This document shows, in pieces, positions 25,185 through 34,297 of a stretch of DNA of 64,000 nt (position 1 is the stretch's first letter; the number at the start of each line of letters is the position of its first letter). The notes beneath the pieces were generated by a model that had not been told where the DNA came from, did not search any database, and worked only from the letters and a program-made list of their open reading frames with translations. Source of the stretch: Bradyrhizobium erythrophlei (GTDB lineage Bacteria; Pseudomonadota; Alphaproteobacteria; Rhizobiales; Xanthobacteraceae); contig NZ_LT670817.1 in the NCBI RefSeq assembly GCF_900129425.1, positions 5,456,001 through 5,520,000 of the forward strand. Direction: 5' to 3'. A program made the translations under genes and the position numbers.

Positions 25185-25925
25185 TCACCTCCCGACCAAA
25201 AGCCGATCGGCCAGCCAGAACGGCAGGCCGTTTTCGCGAATCCGCGTAGCCGCCGCCCCGGCATCGTAGGGCACGCGGCAATAGGTGATTTGCCGGGAGA
25301 TAGTGTCGAACATCGCAAACGAGGCCGCCGGATCGCCGTCGCGGGGCTGCCCCACCGAACCGAGAACGGCGAGCCAGCGCCTGCCGCCAAGCAATTGCAC
25401 GGGAACGCCTGAGGTCGGAACGAAACTCGTCATCTTCGCGGCCGAAGACATCGAGTAGAGCGCCGGCCGATGGATGTGGCCGCAGAATGTGATGTGGGAT
25501 TCGGTCGCCACGATGCTGCGCGCGGCATCGGCGGTGGTTTGAACATAGTGCCACCTCGCCGGGCTGCTGGCTTCGGAATGAACGTAGAGCCGATCCTCCT
25601 CCCGCAGCGCCAGCGGCAGCTCAGCCAGAAAGCGCCGCTGCGCGCCGCTAAGCCTGCCGCGCGTCCATTCGATCGCGGCCTGCGCTTCGGCGTTCATCGA
25701 TTCCGTTGTCGTGCCGACGGCGCTGTCGTGGTTGCCGCGCACGGCCATGGCGCCGCGCTCGACGAGGCGCATCACCGTCTCAACCGTCCATTCCGGATCG
25801 GCGCCATATCCGACGTAATCGCCGAGCAAAATCATCCGCTCGGCGCCGCGCGCTTGCGCAAAATCGAGACATGCGCTGAACGCCTGCCGGTTGGCATGGA
25901 TGTCCGTAAAGACGGCGAGCCGCAC
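25185..25925 (-). CDS. Metallophosphoesterase
   Basis: A 246-residue calcineurin-like phosphoesterase of the YfcE/MJ0936 type. Metal-binding motifs occur in order: FTDIHANRQAF (Asp, His), ILLGDYVGYGADPE (Asp), VRGNHDSAVG (Asn-His), then the late HSEASSPARWHYV and FCGHIHRPALY histidines. A GTG at 25925 is taken as start because GGAGGAA lies directly before it and homology begins at VRLAVFTDIHAN; the frame reaches a TTG at 25982 without a ribosome site. It directly precedes the kinase-Usp gene. It could be the opposing phosphatase or a nucleotidase; the sequence does not decide. Confidence 0.87.
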   Translation of the reverse strand: MRLAVFTDIHANRQAFSACLDFAQARGAERMILLGDYVGYGADPEWTVETVMRLVERGAMAVRGNHDSAVGTTTESMNAEAQAAIEWTRGRLSGAQRRFLAELPLALREEDRLYVHSEASSPARWHYVQTTADAARSIVATESHITFCGHIHRPALYSMSSAAKMTSFVPTSGVPVQLLGGRRWLAVLGSVGQPRDGDPAASFAMFDTISRQITYCRVPYDAGAAATRIRENGLPFWLADRLLVGR

Positions 25926-26093
25926 ATTTTCCTCCGCAGCAATCCTGTCGGCCGGGCTTGTGCCGGCTTTGAGCGATATCAAACAACAGGACGCTGGCGG
26001 CGCGCAATCACGATGAGAGGCTGAGATGGGGTAAGGCGGCGATCTTGAAGACCTTCCGCGACCGACGGCCGCGACAGCGTGCCGAGGAATGAT

Positions 26094-26690
26094 TTAGTGC
26101 TTACACGGCGCTTCGAGGCCCCTGAGCAACAGCGCCAGCAAGGCATCAATCCGCGCCGCCTGCGCCGGATCGCTCCATTCCTCGGCATGAGCAGGGTGAT
26201 GGAAGCGGATGGTGGCATCGAAGAGCGCGCGCGCCGAAGCCTTGGCATCCGCGGCCTCAAAGTCCCCCTGTTTAACGCCGTCGGATATGATATGCGCGAT
26301 CTGGTCGACCAGACCATCCTTGTGCGCCTTCACCACCTTGCACGCCTCTTGCGCCAGCGCCAAATAGGTCGCGAACATCTCGGGATCATCGCAAACCTTC
26401 TTGTGCTTGATCGCAATCATCGTGCGAAGCCAGTGCTCCAGCCGGACGGGCGGCGACTCCGAACCCTGGGCAATCTCCTGGAGGGGCGCGTTGACACGGT
26501 CGAGCCAGCGTTTTGCCACCGCTTCGCGCAGTGAAGCCTTGCTCGGAAAATGACGATAGACGCTGCCGTGGCTCACATCGAGCGCACGGGCAACGTCCAC
26601 CACCGTGGCCTTCGCCAGTCCGTAGCGTCGCAACACCTCTTCCGTGACCTCGAGAATTCGCTCCGGGGTCAAAACCAGTGTTTCGTTCAT
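26094..26690 (-). CDS. TetR family transcriptional regulator
   Basis: A 198-residue TetR-type repressor. The N-terminal helix-turn-helix is LRRYGLAKATVVDVARALDV followed by SHGSVYRHFPSKASLREAV, very close to the family consensus. The C-terminal ligand domain (TetR_C) contains ACKVVKAHKDGLVDQIAHII. The ATG at 26690 is the last methionine before the conserved region. It lies 64 bases after a 33-codon ORF on the same strand, and an 8+8 inverted repeat lies upstream of that ORF, so self-repression of a two-gene unit is likely. Confidence 0.9.
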   Translation of the reverse strand: MNETLVLTPERILEVTEEVLRRYGLAKATVVDVARALDVSHGSVYRHFPSKASLREAVAKRWLDRVNAPLQEIAQGSESPPVRLEHWLRTMIAIKHKKVCDDPEMFATYLALAQEACKVVKAHKDGLVDQIAHIISDGVKQGDFEAADAKASARALFDATIRFHHPAHAEEWSDPAQAARIDALLALLLRGLEAPCKH

Positions 26691-26754
26691 GCGCGCACCG
26701 TCTGCCTTCCAAGCTTTCGCAAAGCGATCTGGCGGGTGGTCATCGCCCTCGCCG

Positions 26755-26856
26755 TTAGCGGGCCAGTCTCTCGGCCTGGGCGGCAAGGTGACGGGCCACG
26801 CGAGCATTGAGCCAACCCTGAATTTGTGCGGTCAGATAAAAGATTTCGATAGTCAT
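26755..26856 (-). CDS. Possible 33-residue peptide upstream of tetR
   Basis: ATG at 26856 (AGGA eight bases upstream), reading MTIEIFYLTAQIQGWLNARV then ARHLAAQAERLAR and TAA. It is an amphipathic, alanine- and arginine-rich helix. It sits between the putative operator and the tetR gene. It could be a regulated small protein or a leader peptide; there is no homology I can recall. Confidence 0.45.
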   Translation of the reverse strand: MTIEIFYLTAQIQGWLNARVARHLAAQAERLAR

Positions 26857-26954
26857 GGCAGTCGTCCTATTTAACTCCCGGGCTCGCTGATTGTTCGTCA
26901 AAGCCCAGGTGACACTTTCTTAATGGTGTCGAACGCTGATATAGCATGTCCCGC

Positions 26955-26976
26955 TGACAGATTTCAGTATCTGTCA
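26955..26976. promoter_or_regulatory. Putative TetR operator
   Basis: Perfect inverted repeat TGACAGAT-N6-ATCTGTCA. On the minus strand it is followed about 7 bases later by TGCTATATC, a possible -10 element, so a bound repressor would block transcription toward the 33-codon ORF and tetR. It is about 134 bases upstream of purB on the other strand. Confidence 0.65.
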
Positions 26977-27109
26977 TTCAATGTTTCGTGAGTGGGAGGG
27001 CGGAACCGGCCGCATGGCGCCGGGGCCGTCCGCCGGATAATCCGAGGTTTGTCTCCCCACAGCGCCTCTGCTAAAGCGCGACCTGATCCCTGTGAGCCCC
27101 GAGTCTTCG

Positions 27110-28417
<1,308 letters not shown>

Positions 28418-28605
28418 TTCGAGCGGATCGCACATGGCAGCGACGTTGCGGTCAGCCTGCACGCCGGCCAGGGGCCGCCAAAACCGCTGCTGCCGGTGTG
28501 ACGCACCGACATCCGCCGCTTGGGAATATCAGGTCCGGACCCGCTTCGACGCCCTCGCCCGCAATAACAACTGAATGGTAACCCGGGATCGGCTAGGATC
28601 GCGCC

Positions 28606-29403
28606 GTGTCAGTACCTCCGACGATTCTGGTTTTCGATTCCGGGCTGGGCGGGCTCACGGTACTGCGTGAAATCGTGGGCACCCGGCCTGACGCGCATTA
28701 TGTTTATGTCGCGGATGATGCGTTCTTTCCCTACGGCCATCACAGCGAGGAACAGATCATCGCGCGCGTGGTGCCGCTGATCGGCGAGTTGATCGCCGCG
28801 CATGCCCCCGATCTTGTGGTGATCGCGTGCAATACCGCCTCGACGCTGGTGATGTCGCACCTGCGTGAGCGATACCAAGTTCCCTTTGTCGGAACCGTGC
28901 CGGCCATCAAGCCGGCCTGTGCGAGTTCCCAAACCAAACGTGTCTCGGTGCTCGGCACCAAGGGCACGGTGAAACGCGAATACACGAGAGCGCTGATCCG
29001 CGATTTCGCGCAAGGCTGCGAAGTGACGCTGGTAGGTTCCGCGGAACTTGCTTCGCTGGCCGAGGCAGCATTGAGCGGCGGCGATGTGAGCGATCGGCAG
29101 GTATCGGCCGAGCTCGCGCCCTGTTTTGTCGGGGATGGCGCGGACGGTTTGTCGCGCACCGACACCGTCGTGCTGGCCTGCACCCATTACCCGCTGCTGA
29201 TGGACCGGCTGGTCAGGCTGGCACCGTGGCCGGTAGACTGGATCGATCCCGCGCCCGCGATTGCCCGGCGGGTTGCGGATTTGCTCGGGCGACCCGGCGG
29301 CGAAGCCGATCATGCCGGCGCCGAAATGATTTTCACATCCGGACGGCCGCACACGCTGAACCGGGCATTGATGCCATTTTTCGGCGGCCGGGTTCCGGCA
29401 TAG
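28606..29403 (+). CDS. murI: Glutamate racemase
   Basis: A 265-residue Asp/Glu racemase. It starts at a GTG (AGGA upstream) and shows VFDSGLGGLTVLREI, YVADDAFFPYG, the first catalytic cysteine in VVIACNTASTLV and the second in VLACTHYPLLMD. The enzyme provides D-glutamate for peptidoglycan. The usual FPYG loop reads FFPYGHHSEEQI. The neighbouring genes are unrelated to cell-wall synthesis. Confidence 0.93.
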   Translation: MSVPPTILVFDSGLGGLTVLREIVGTRPDAHYVYVADDAFFPYGHHSEEQIIARVVPLIGELIAAHAPDLVVIACNTASTLVMSHLRERYQVPFVGTVPAIKPACASSQTKRVSVLGTKGTVKREYTRALIRDFAQGCEVTLVGSAELASLAEAALSGGDVSDRQVSAELAPCFVGDGADGLSRTDTVVLACTHYPLLMDRLVRLAPWPVDWIDPAPAIARRVADLLGRPGGEADHAGAEMIFTSGRPHTLNRALMPFFGGRVPA

Positions 29404-29492
29404 GCAGATACTGGTCTTTTCGACAACTTGCCGCGCTGCTAGCCTTTGCGCGACCGCCATTGCTTAAGCCTCAGCCAAACGGAGTTTTGGAT

Positions 29493-30272
29493 TTGACGCC
29501 CGTGACGCCTGCGCCGCTCAACCGTCTTCGCAAGCAATGGCGTGAGGGCCGCCCCACATTTGGCGCAATTGCGACGATTCCCAGCATTCAGACCGTACAG
29601 ATCATGGCCCGTTCGGGATTCGACTGGATCATCGTCGACCTCGAACACGGTCCGATCGATCTCGGTTCCGCGCACGGGATGATCGTCGCGACGTCAGGCA
29701 CGCCTTGCGTGCCGCTGGCGCGAATCGCCGCCAACGAGCCCTGGCTGGCGAAAGCGCCGATGGATATTGGCGCGCTGGGCATCAATTTTCCAATGATCTG
29801 CAGCCGCGCGGATGCCGAAAAGGCGGTCCGCAGCGTGCGCTATCCGCCGCGCGGGGACCGGCTCTGGGGACCGTTTCACGCGCCGTTCCGCTGGGGCGTC
29901 TCAATGCCGGACTATATGGCGACCGCGGATGATGACATGATCTGCATGATCACCATCGAGCACGTCGAGGCGGTCAACCATATCGACGAGATCATGGCTG
30001 TGCCCGGCATCGACGTCGCCGTGATCGGCCCCGGCGACCTCGCCACCAGCATCGACAAACATGGGCGCGCCGATGATCCCGAAGTGCTCGCGTTGATGGC
30101 GCGCGCCGAAGCCGGCATCCTCAAAAGCGGCGTCCCGATCGGGGGCGTGGCGCGCACGGCCGAACAAGCCAACCGGATGATCGACCGCGGCTATCTGGCG
30201 CTGGCGCTCGGCTTCGACTGGTCGCTGTTTGCCCGCGGTATCGCGGCGAGTTTTGACGGGATCAAGCGCTGA
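29493..30272 (+). CDS. HpcH/HpaI family aldolase
   Basis: A 259-residue class II pyruvate aldolase of the HpcH/HpaI family. It has the motifs FGAIATIPSIQTVQIMARSG, DWIIVDLEHGPIDL (metal/base region), a segment ending ALGINFPMICSRADAE, YPPRGDRLWGPF and VAVIGPGDLATSI. Such enzymes cleave 4-hydroxy-2-oxo acids to pyruvate and an aldehyde. One conserved site usually reads GA-G---P; here it is LGINFP. The start is uncertain: TTG at 29493 has GGAG seven bases upstream, a GTG follows at 29502, and no ATG occurs before the conserved part. Confidence 0.85.
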   Translation: MTPVTPAPLNRLRKQWREGRPTFGAIATIPSIQTVQIMARSGFDWIIVDLEHGPIDLGSAHGMIVATSGTPCVPLARIAANEPWLAKAPMDIGALGINFPMICSRADAEKAVRSVRYPPRGDRLWGPFHAPFRWGVSMPDYMATADDDMICMITIEHVEAVNHIDEIMAVPGIDVAVIGPGDLATSIDKHGRADDPEVLALMARAEAGILKSGVPIGGVARTAEQANRMIDRGYLALALGFDWSLFARGIAASFDGIKR

Positions 30273-30337
30273 AGCGCCGCTGGGCCGGATGGCCGACAGA
30301 TGCGCTCGCGCTTCTCTTGCACGCCTGAGTCTCTCGC

Positions 30338-30575
30338 CACAGCAGGTTCCCGCAGGCGGTGCCGCCGGCCGCGATACCCATCCGGGTATCGAGACTGGCT
30401 ACGTGCTGGGGGGAAGGTGGCCGATGGCAGGCCGCCGCTCAAGCCGGAGGTCGGCGACTCCTATTAAATTCCGGCCGGCGCCGTCCATGATGCCAGGACG
30501 GGAAATAAGCTACTGAAAATGCTAGTAATTTACGTAGCGGACAAAACCAAGCCACTCGCCTCGCCCGCGCCATAG
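30338..30575 (+). pseudogene. Decayed cupin-domain gene
   Basis: In one frame the sequence reads VPAGGAAGRDTHPGIETGYV, the first cupin motif, in which the first metal histidine (normally RHTHPG) has become Asp. After a run of six G at 30,408-30,413 the frame shifts by one and continues KVADGRPPLKPEVGDSY, then a TAA at 30,465 (expected Gln, CAA), then IPAGAVHDARTGNKLLKMLV and YVADKTKPLASPAP with a normal stop at 30,573. The N-terminal part with a signal peptide, usual in such small secreted cupins, is missing. At least three lesions are therefore visible: truncation, frameshift and nonsense. It fills most of the gap between the aldolase and acyltransferase-fold genes. Confidence 0.75.
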
Positions 30576-30681
30576 ACGCAGAACCATCTGGCGTCAGGTC
30601 CGCCGGTTCGTGCTAGATCAGAAGCCGGCGAAGGGGTAACCCGGTCAGCCGGCTTGCTGCTGTGGGAACCTGAGTGGAACG

Positions 30682-31509
30682 ATGCGCGGTACGGTTCGAA
30701 AGATTTCACTGCCGCGCCGCGTAATCATCGACCTCATGCGGGCGTCGGCAGACATGCCGTTCGTCGCCGTGCGCCGCACCCTCTCGATCGAACGGCTCGC
30801 CTCCGCGCGAAAAGGTCTCGGCACCCGGCCGGCCTGGGCGGTGATCTTTGCCAAGGCGTTCGCGATACTGGCCAGCGAGCAACCAATCCTGCGCAGGGTC
30901 TATCTCAAATGGCCCTGGCCGCATCTCTACGAATTTCCACAAACCGTCGCGATGATCGTCGTGGCGCCGGACGCGACGCCGGACGGCGTGCTGCTGTTTC
31001 CCGTCAAGGCTCCCGATCGCACTTCCCTCGCCGAAGCCCACGGATGGATCCAGAACGCCAAAACCCAGCCGATCGAAGCCACGCCTTTTTTCCGCAAGAC
31101 GATGATGGTTACCCGTTTGCCGCAGCCGCTGCGATGGCTGGCCTGGTCGATCGGCCTTAATTTCGGCCGTCAGCGCGGCAACTATCTGGGCACGCTCCTG
31201 GTCACGTCGGTCGCAGCTTTCGGCGGCGGTGAAGTGGAGGCGCTGGGCCCGCAACCCTTCATATTCAGCTATGACAGGATGTCTGATGATGGCACCATCG
31301 ATGTCATGATCCGTTGGGATCACCGGATCACCGACGCCGCTTTTATCGGAGCGGAGCTTTCGCGGCTCGAGCAGATCCTGAACCATCAGATTGCCGATGA
31401 GATACTGGCGCTCGCCGCGACGGAGCGGGGTGTAGCCGCTGCCCTTACTGAAGGGAATAGCCCCGGCCGCAGCGGTAAAATTTCCCGAGAATTCACCAGC
31501 ATACCCTGA
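30682..31509 (+). CDS. E2-type acyltransferase-fold protein
   Basis: A 275-residue protein that resembles the catalytic domain of 2-oxoacid dehydrogenase E2 chains and chloramphenicol acetyltransferase. The key segment near the end is MIRWDHRITDAAFIGAELSR, in which DHR-x-D matches the catalytic DHRxxDG motif except that the final Gly is Ala. No lipoyl domain or E1/E3-binding domain is present, so it is not a working pyruvate dehydrogenase subunit. An acyltransferase acting with the two neighbouring short-chain dehydrogenases is a reasonable guess only. The ATG has GAGTGG upstream. Confidence 0.65.
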   Translation: MRGTVRKISLPRRVIIDLMRASADMPFVAVRRTLSIERLASARKGLGTRPAWAVIFAKAFAILASEQPILRRVYLKWPWPHLYEFPQTVAMIVVAPDATPDGVLLFPVKAPDRTSLAEAHGWIQNAKTQPIEATPFFRKTMMVTRLPQPLRWLAWSIGLNFGRQRGNYLGTLLVTSVAAFGGGEVEALGPQPFIFSYDRMSDDGTIDVMIRWDHRITDAAFIGAELSRLEQILNHQIADEILALAATERGVAAALTEGNSPGRSGKISREFTSIP

Positions 31510-31545
31510 CCGGCCGTCAGCGAATAATTTGACGGAGACGTAACA

Positions 31546-31569
31546 ATGGGCCGAATCGCCGACCGATGA
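31546..31569 (+). CDS. Possible seven-codon leader peptide before the SDR gene
   Basis: GGAG, eight bases, ATG, six more codons (MGRIADR) and TGA; the ATGA at 31566-31569 overlaps the start of the next gene. The mini-ORF owns the best ribosome site, so it may couple translation to the dehydrogenase gene. Confidence 0.35.
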   Translation: MGRIADR

Positions 31570-32459
31570 AAATCTTACGCGGACGCACAGCATTCGTCAC
31601 AGGCGCAGCCTCCGGTATCGGTCGCGCGATCGCGACGGCCCTCGCGCGCGAGGGAGTCAATCTCGTCATCACCGATCGGGATGCCGAGGGCCTGGTGCTG
31701 ACTCGGCAGGAGGCGGAGCATGAAGGCGTCCGCGTCCGCAGCATCACTTGCGACCTCGGCCAGTCCGAGCTTATTGCAGAGATGCTCGACCGTGTGGTTT
31801 TGGATGGTCCGCTGCACATCCTCGTCAATTGCGCAGGCCTGGCCTTTTACGGACAGCAGCGCAGCATGAGCGACGCCGACTGGCGCAATATCATTGCGGT
31901 CAATCTGATGGCGCCGATGCAGATCACGACCAGGCTGATACCTGCGTTGTCGCACGTCGATGAAGCCCACATTGTCAACATGGCGAGCTTTTTGGGACTG
32001 GTTCCCACCCGGCGGCTCGCGGCCTATCAGGCCAGCAAATACGGCCTTGTCGGATTTACGCTGGCGCTGCGGAATGACTATCACCGCAAAAACTTCGGCG
32101 TCAGCGTCGTCTGTCCGGGCTTCGTGAAGACGCCCATGCTGGCACAAACCGGCCAATCCGAAACGCCGGCCTGGGGCCCCAAAATCCCCGCATGGCTGTG
32201 CACGACCCCGGAACACATCGCACAAGTAACGATTCGAGCGATCAAGCGCGATAAGGGACTGGTGGTCATCACCGCTTTCGCGCACGCGATGTGGCGGCTC
32301 AACCGCTTTCTTCCGGGCCTGGTCGATTTTCTCAATCGCGAAGGGTGGCGCTCGCGCGGCCCGATCCTCCCGGACAATGACACCAACCGATTGGCGCAGA
32401 GATCAAGCGAGGCGCCGGCGGGCCCGTTGCAGGTAGCCGACGAGCGCGAGCACAAGTGA
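31566..32459 (+). CDS. Short-chain dehydrogenase/reductase
   Basis: A 297-residue classical SDR with TGAASGIGRAIATALAREG (nucleotide binding), the Asp of VITDRDAEG that suggests NAD(H) preference, ILVNCAGLAF (NNAG variant), the catalytic Ser in VNMASFLGL and YQASKYGLVGF (Tyr and Lys). The C-terminal 70 residues are basic and contain MWRLNRFLPGLVDFLNREGW, a membrane-binding-like helix common in this subgroup. Its end overlaps the convergent SDR gene by 57 bases. The start overlaps a seven-codon ORF. Confidence 0.87.
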   Translation: MKILRGRTAFVTGAASGIGRAIATALAREGVNLVITDRDAEGLVLTRQEAEHEGVRVRSITCDLGQSELIAEMLDRVVLDGPLHILVNCAGLAFYGQQRSMSDADWRNIIAVNLMAPMQITTRLIPALSHVDEAHIVNMASFLGLVPTRRLAAYQASKYGLVGFTLALRNDYHRKNFGVSVVCPGFVKTPMLAQTGQSETPAWGPKIPAWLCTTPEHIAQVTIRAIKRDKGLVVITAFAHAMWRLNRFLPGLVDFLNREGWRSRGPILPDNDTNRLAQRSSEAPAGPLQVADEREHK

Positions 32460-33191
32460 GCGCGGCATCATCCGCGTCAGGGCGATGCTGACTTTGTTGC
32501 TGATGCCGGGAACGCAGAGCGCGTGTCCCGCCCTCATGGCGTTCCAGCCGGCGCGGGCCACATCGGCCGCATCGAGCTTCGGCAATAGTTTGAACAGCGC
32601 AACCCTGTCCGCGCCTGCGCGCGCCAGGAACGGCGTACGGACAGGGCCCGGACACAGACATGTCACCGTGACGCCGGCGCCCCTGACCTCCTGCCTCAGC
32701 CCCTGCGAGATGGAAATCAGATACGCCTTGCTGGCAAAGTAGACCGCCATGCGCGGTCCGGGAGCGAATCCCGCCACCGATCCGACGTTGAGGACGGCGC
32801 CGCTCCGGCGTGCGACCATTCCGGGCAGGAAGCGCAGCATCAGGTCGGTCGCCGCGCGCACGTTGACATCGATGATCCCCAGTTGCTGCTGGCGGTCCAG
32901 TTCGACCGCGTCGCCGAACAGCCCAAAACCGGCGTTATTGATCAGGATGTGACAGTATAGATCGAGTGCCTCGAGCTCGCGCACGATCACCTCGCCGGCG
33001 TCGGGTGAGCTCAGATCGAGACTTAAGACCACCGTCAATCGCCCGGAAGGGTCGATACTGGCTGCCAGCGCGTCCAGTTCGGGCCTGGAACGCGCGATCA
33101 GGACCACCCTGGCCCCTTCCGCTGCCGCCAATTTGGCGAATTCCACCCCAAGGCCGGAAGATGCCCCTGTGACGACGACGGCTGGCTGCAT
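32403..33191 (-). CDS. Short-chain dehydrogenase/reductase
   Basis: A 262-residue classical SDR: VVVTGASSGLGVEFAKLAAA at the N terminus, Arg in VVLIARSRPEL (suggests NADP(H)), ILINNAGFGLFG, catalytic Ser in NVGSVAGFAP and VYFASKAYLISIS (Tyr and Lys), then PGPVRTPF. The C-terminal part contains ALCVPGISNKVSIALTRMMP, typical of the DltE-like subgroup. It converges on the other SDR gene with a 57-base overlap of coding ends, which is unusually long. Confidence 0.88.
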   Translation of the reverse strand: MQPAVVVTGASSGLGVEFAKLAAAEGARVVLIARSRPELDALAASIDPSGRLTVVLSLDLSSPDAGEVIVRELEALDLYCHILINNAGFGLFGDAVELDRQQQLGIIDVNVRAATDLMLRFLPGMVARRSGAVLNVGSVAGFAPGPRMAVYFASKAYLISISQGLRQEVRGAGVTVTCLCPGPVRTPFLARAGADRVALFKLLPKLDAADVARAGWNAMRAGHALCVPGISNKVSIALTRMMPRSLVLALVGYLQRARRRLA

Positions 33192-33304
33192 GAAACGACC
33201 CGATTTCCCCGACGCCGGCGGCCTCCCGCGGCTCGCCGGACCTGCTTTTACCGGTCCGACGGCCGATTTGACAGCCGGACCGATAGTCCCTAGAAACCGC
33301 CTGC

Positions 33305-33328
33305 TCGCGGGCCGATTTCGGCCCGCGA
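33305..33328 (+). promoter_or_regulatory. Strong hairpin in the rpsD leader
   Basis: Perfect 11-base stem (tcgcgggccga/tcggcccgcga) with a two-base loop, no T tract. It lies 125 bases before the rpsD start and may be part of an S4 autoregulatory leader or simply a transcription boundary. Confidence 0.45.
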
Positions 33329-33452
33329 TGCGTTTCGCGACCCGTGGTCCGGTCCCTTCAAGCTTAAGGGGTTGGGCCTGTCGGCTCCGGGAATTTCCCG
33401 GCGCACAGGAGGGCGCGTTTCCTCAAAACTCAAACTTTGCAAAGAGGACGCG

Positions 33453-34070
33453 ATGACTAAGCGCAGTGAGGCGAAATACAAGATCGATCGCCGTATGGGC
33501 CAGAATATCTGGGGCCGCCCGAAGAGCCCCGTGAACCGCAGAGAATACGGCCCCGGTCAGCACGGTCAGCGCCGCAAAGGCAAGCTTTCCGACTTCGGCG
33601 TGCAGCTGCGCGCCAAGCAGAAGCTGAAGGGCTACTACGCCAACATCAGCGAACGCCAGTTTCACGGCATCTACGTCGAAGCCGGCCGGATGAAGGGCGA
33701 TACCGGTGAAAACCTGATCGGCCTGCTCGAGCGGCGCCTCGACACGGTGGTGTATCGCGCCAAGTTCGTGGCCACCATGTTCGCCGCGCGCCAGTTCATC
33801 AACCACGGCCACATCAAGGTGAACGGCCGCCGCGTCAACATCGCGAGCTTCAAGGTGAAGGTCGGCGACGTCATCGAGGTCAAGGAATCCTCCAAGCAAC
33901 TCACGGTGGTGCTGGAAGCCATTCAGCTCTCGGAGCGAGACGTGCCCGACTTCCTCGAAGTCGATCACTCCAAGATGACGGCGAAGTACGCCCGGATCCC
34001 CGCTCTGTCCGACGTGCCGTTCGCCGTGCAGATGGAGCCGCATCTGATCGTCGAATTCTATTCGCGCTGA
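33453..34070 (+). CDS. rpsD: 30S ribosomal protein S4
   Basis: A 205-residue S4 protein that nucleates 30S assembly by binding 16S rRNA. It starts MTKRSEAKYKIDRRMGQNIW and has the S4 RNA-binding domain RRLDTVVYRAKFVATMFAAR followed by QFINHGHIKVNGRRVNI. Length and sequence are typical of alphaproteobacteria, where it is often a single-gene unit outside the alpha operon, as here. GAGGACGCG precedes the ATG; a terminator follows. Confidence 0.98.
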   Translation: MTKRSEAKYKIDRRMGQNIWGRPKSPVNRREYGPGQHGQRRKGKLSDFGVQLRAKQKLKGYYANISERQFHGIYVEAGRMKGDTGENLIGLLERRLDTVVYRAKFVATMFAARQFINHGHIKVNGRRVNIASFKVKVGDVIEVKESSKQLTVVLEAIQLSERDVPDFLEVDHSKMTAKYARIPALSDVPFAVQMEPHLIVEFYSR

Positions 34071-34098
34071 TTCTTGTCAGCGGCGCTTTTCGAATGCG

Positions 34099-34126
34099 AA
34101 GGCCCCGGTTTTGCCGGGGCCTTTTT
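34099..34126 (+). terminator. Rho-independent terminator of rpsD
   Basis: Stem aaggccccgg/ccggggcctt with loop ttttg, followed by TTTTTG, 28 bases after the rpsD stop. Confidence 0.93.
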
Positions 34127-34180
34127 GCTGGGTAGGATTGACCGATCTGCTCGATTATCACCATGTCGGTTTGAAATGAT

Positions 34181-34279
34181 GTCATTCCGGGGCGTGCGAA
34201 GCACGAACCTCAGATGTGCTATTGCACATCGGAAATCTCGAGATTCCGGGTCTGGTCCTGCGGACCATCCCGGAATGAC
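34181..34279. repeat. Palindromic intergenic repeat, gtcattccgg family (copy 3)
   Basis: Starts gtcattccggggcgtgcgaa and ends catcccggaatgac; inside are hairpins atgtgctattgcacat and aatctcgagatt and the arms of a gtctggtcctgcggac stem. It is closely similar to the copy at 4261 but with the inner modules in different order. Confidence 0.88.
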
Positions 34280-34297
34280 GAATCCAAAGGACTCGCC

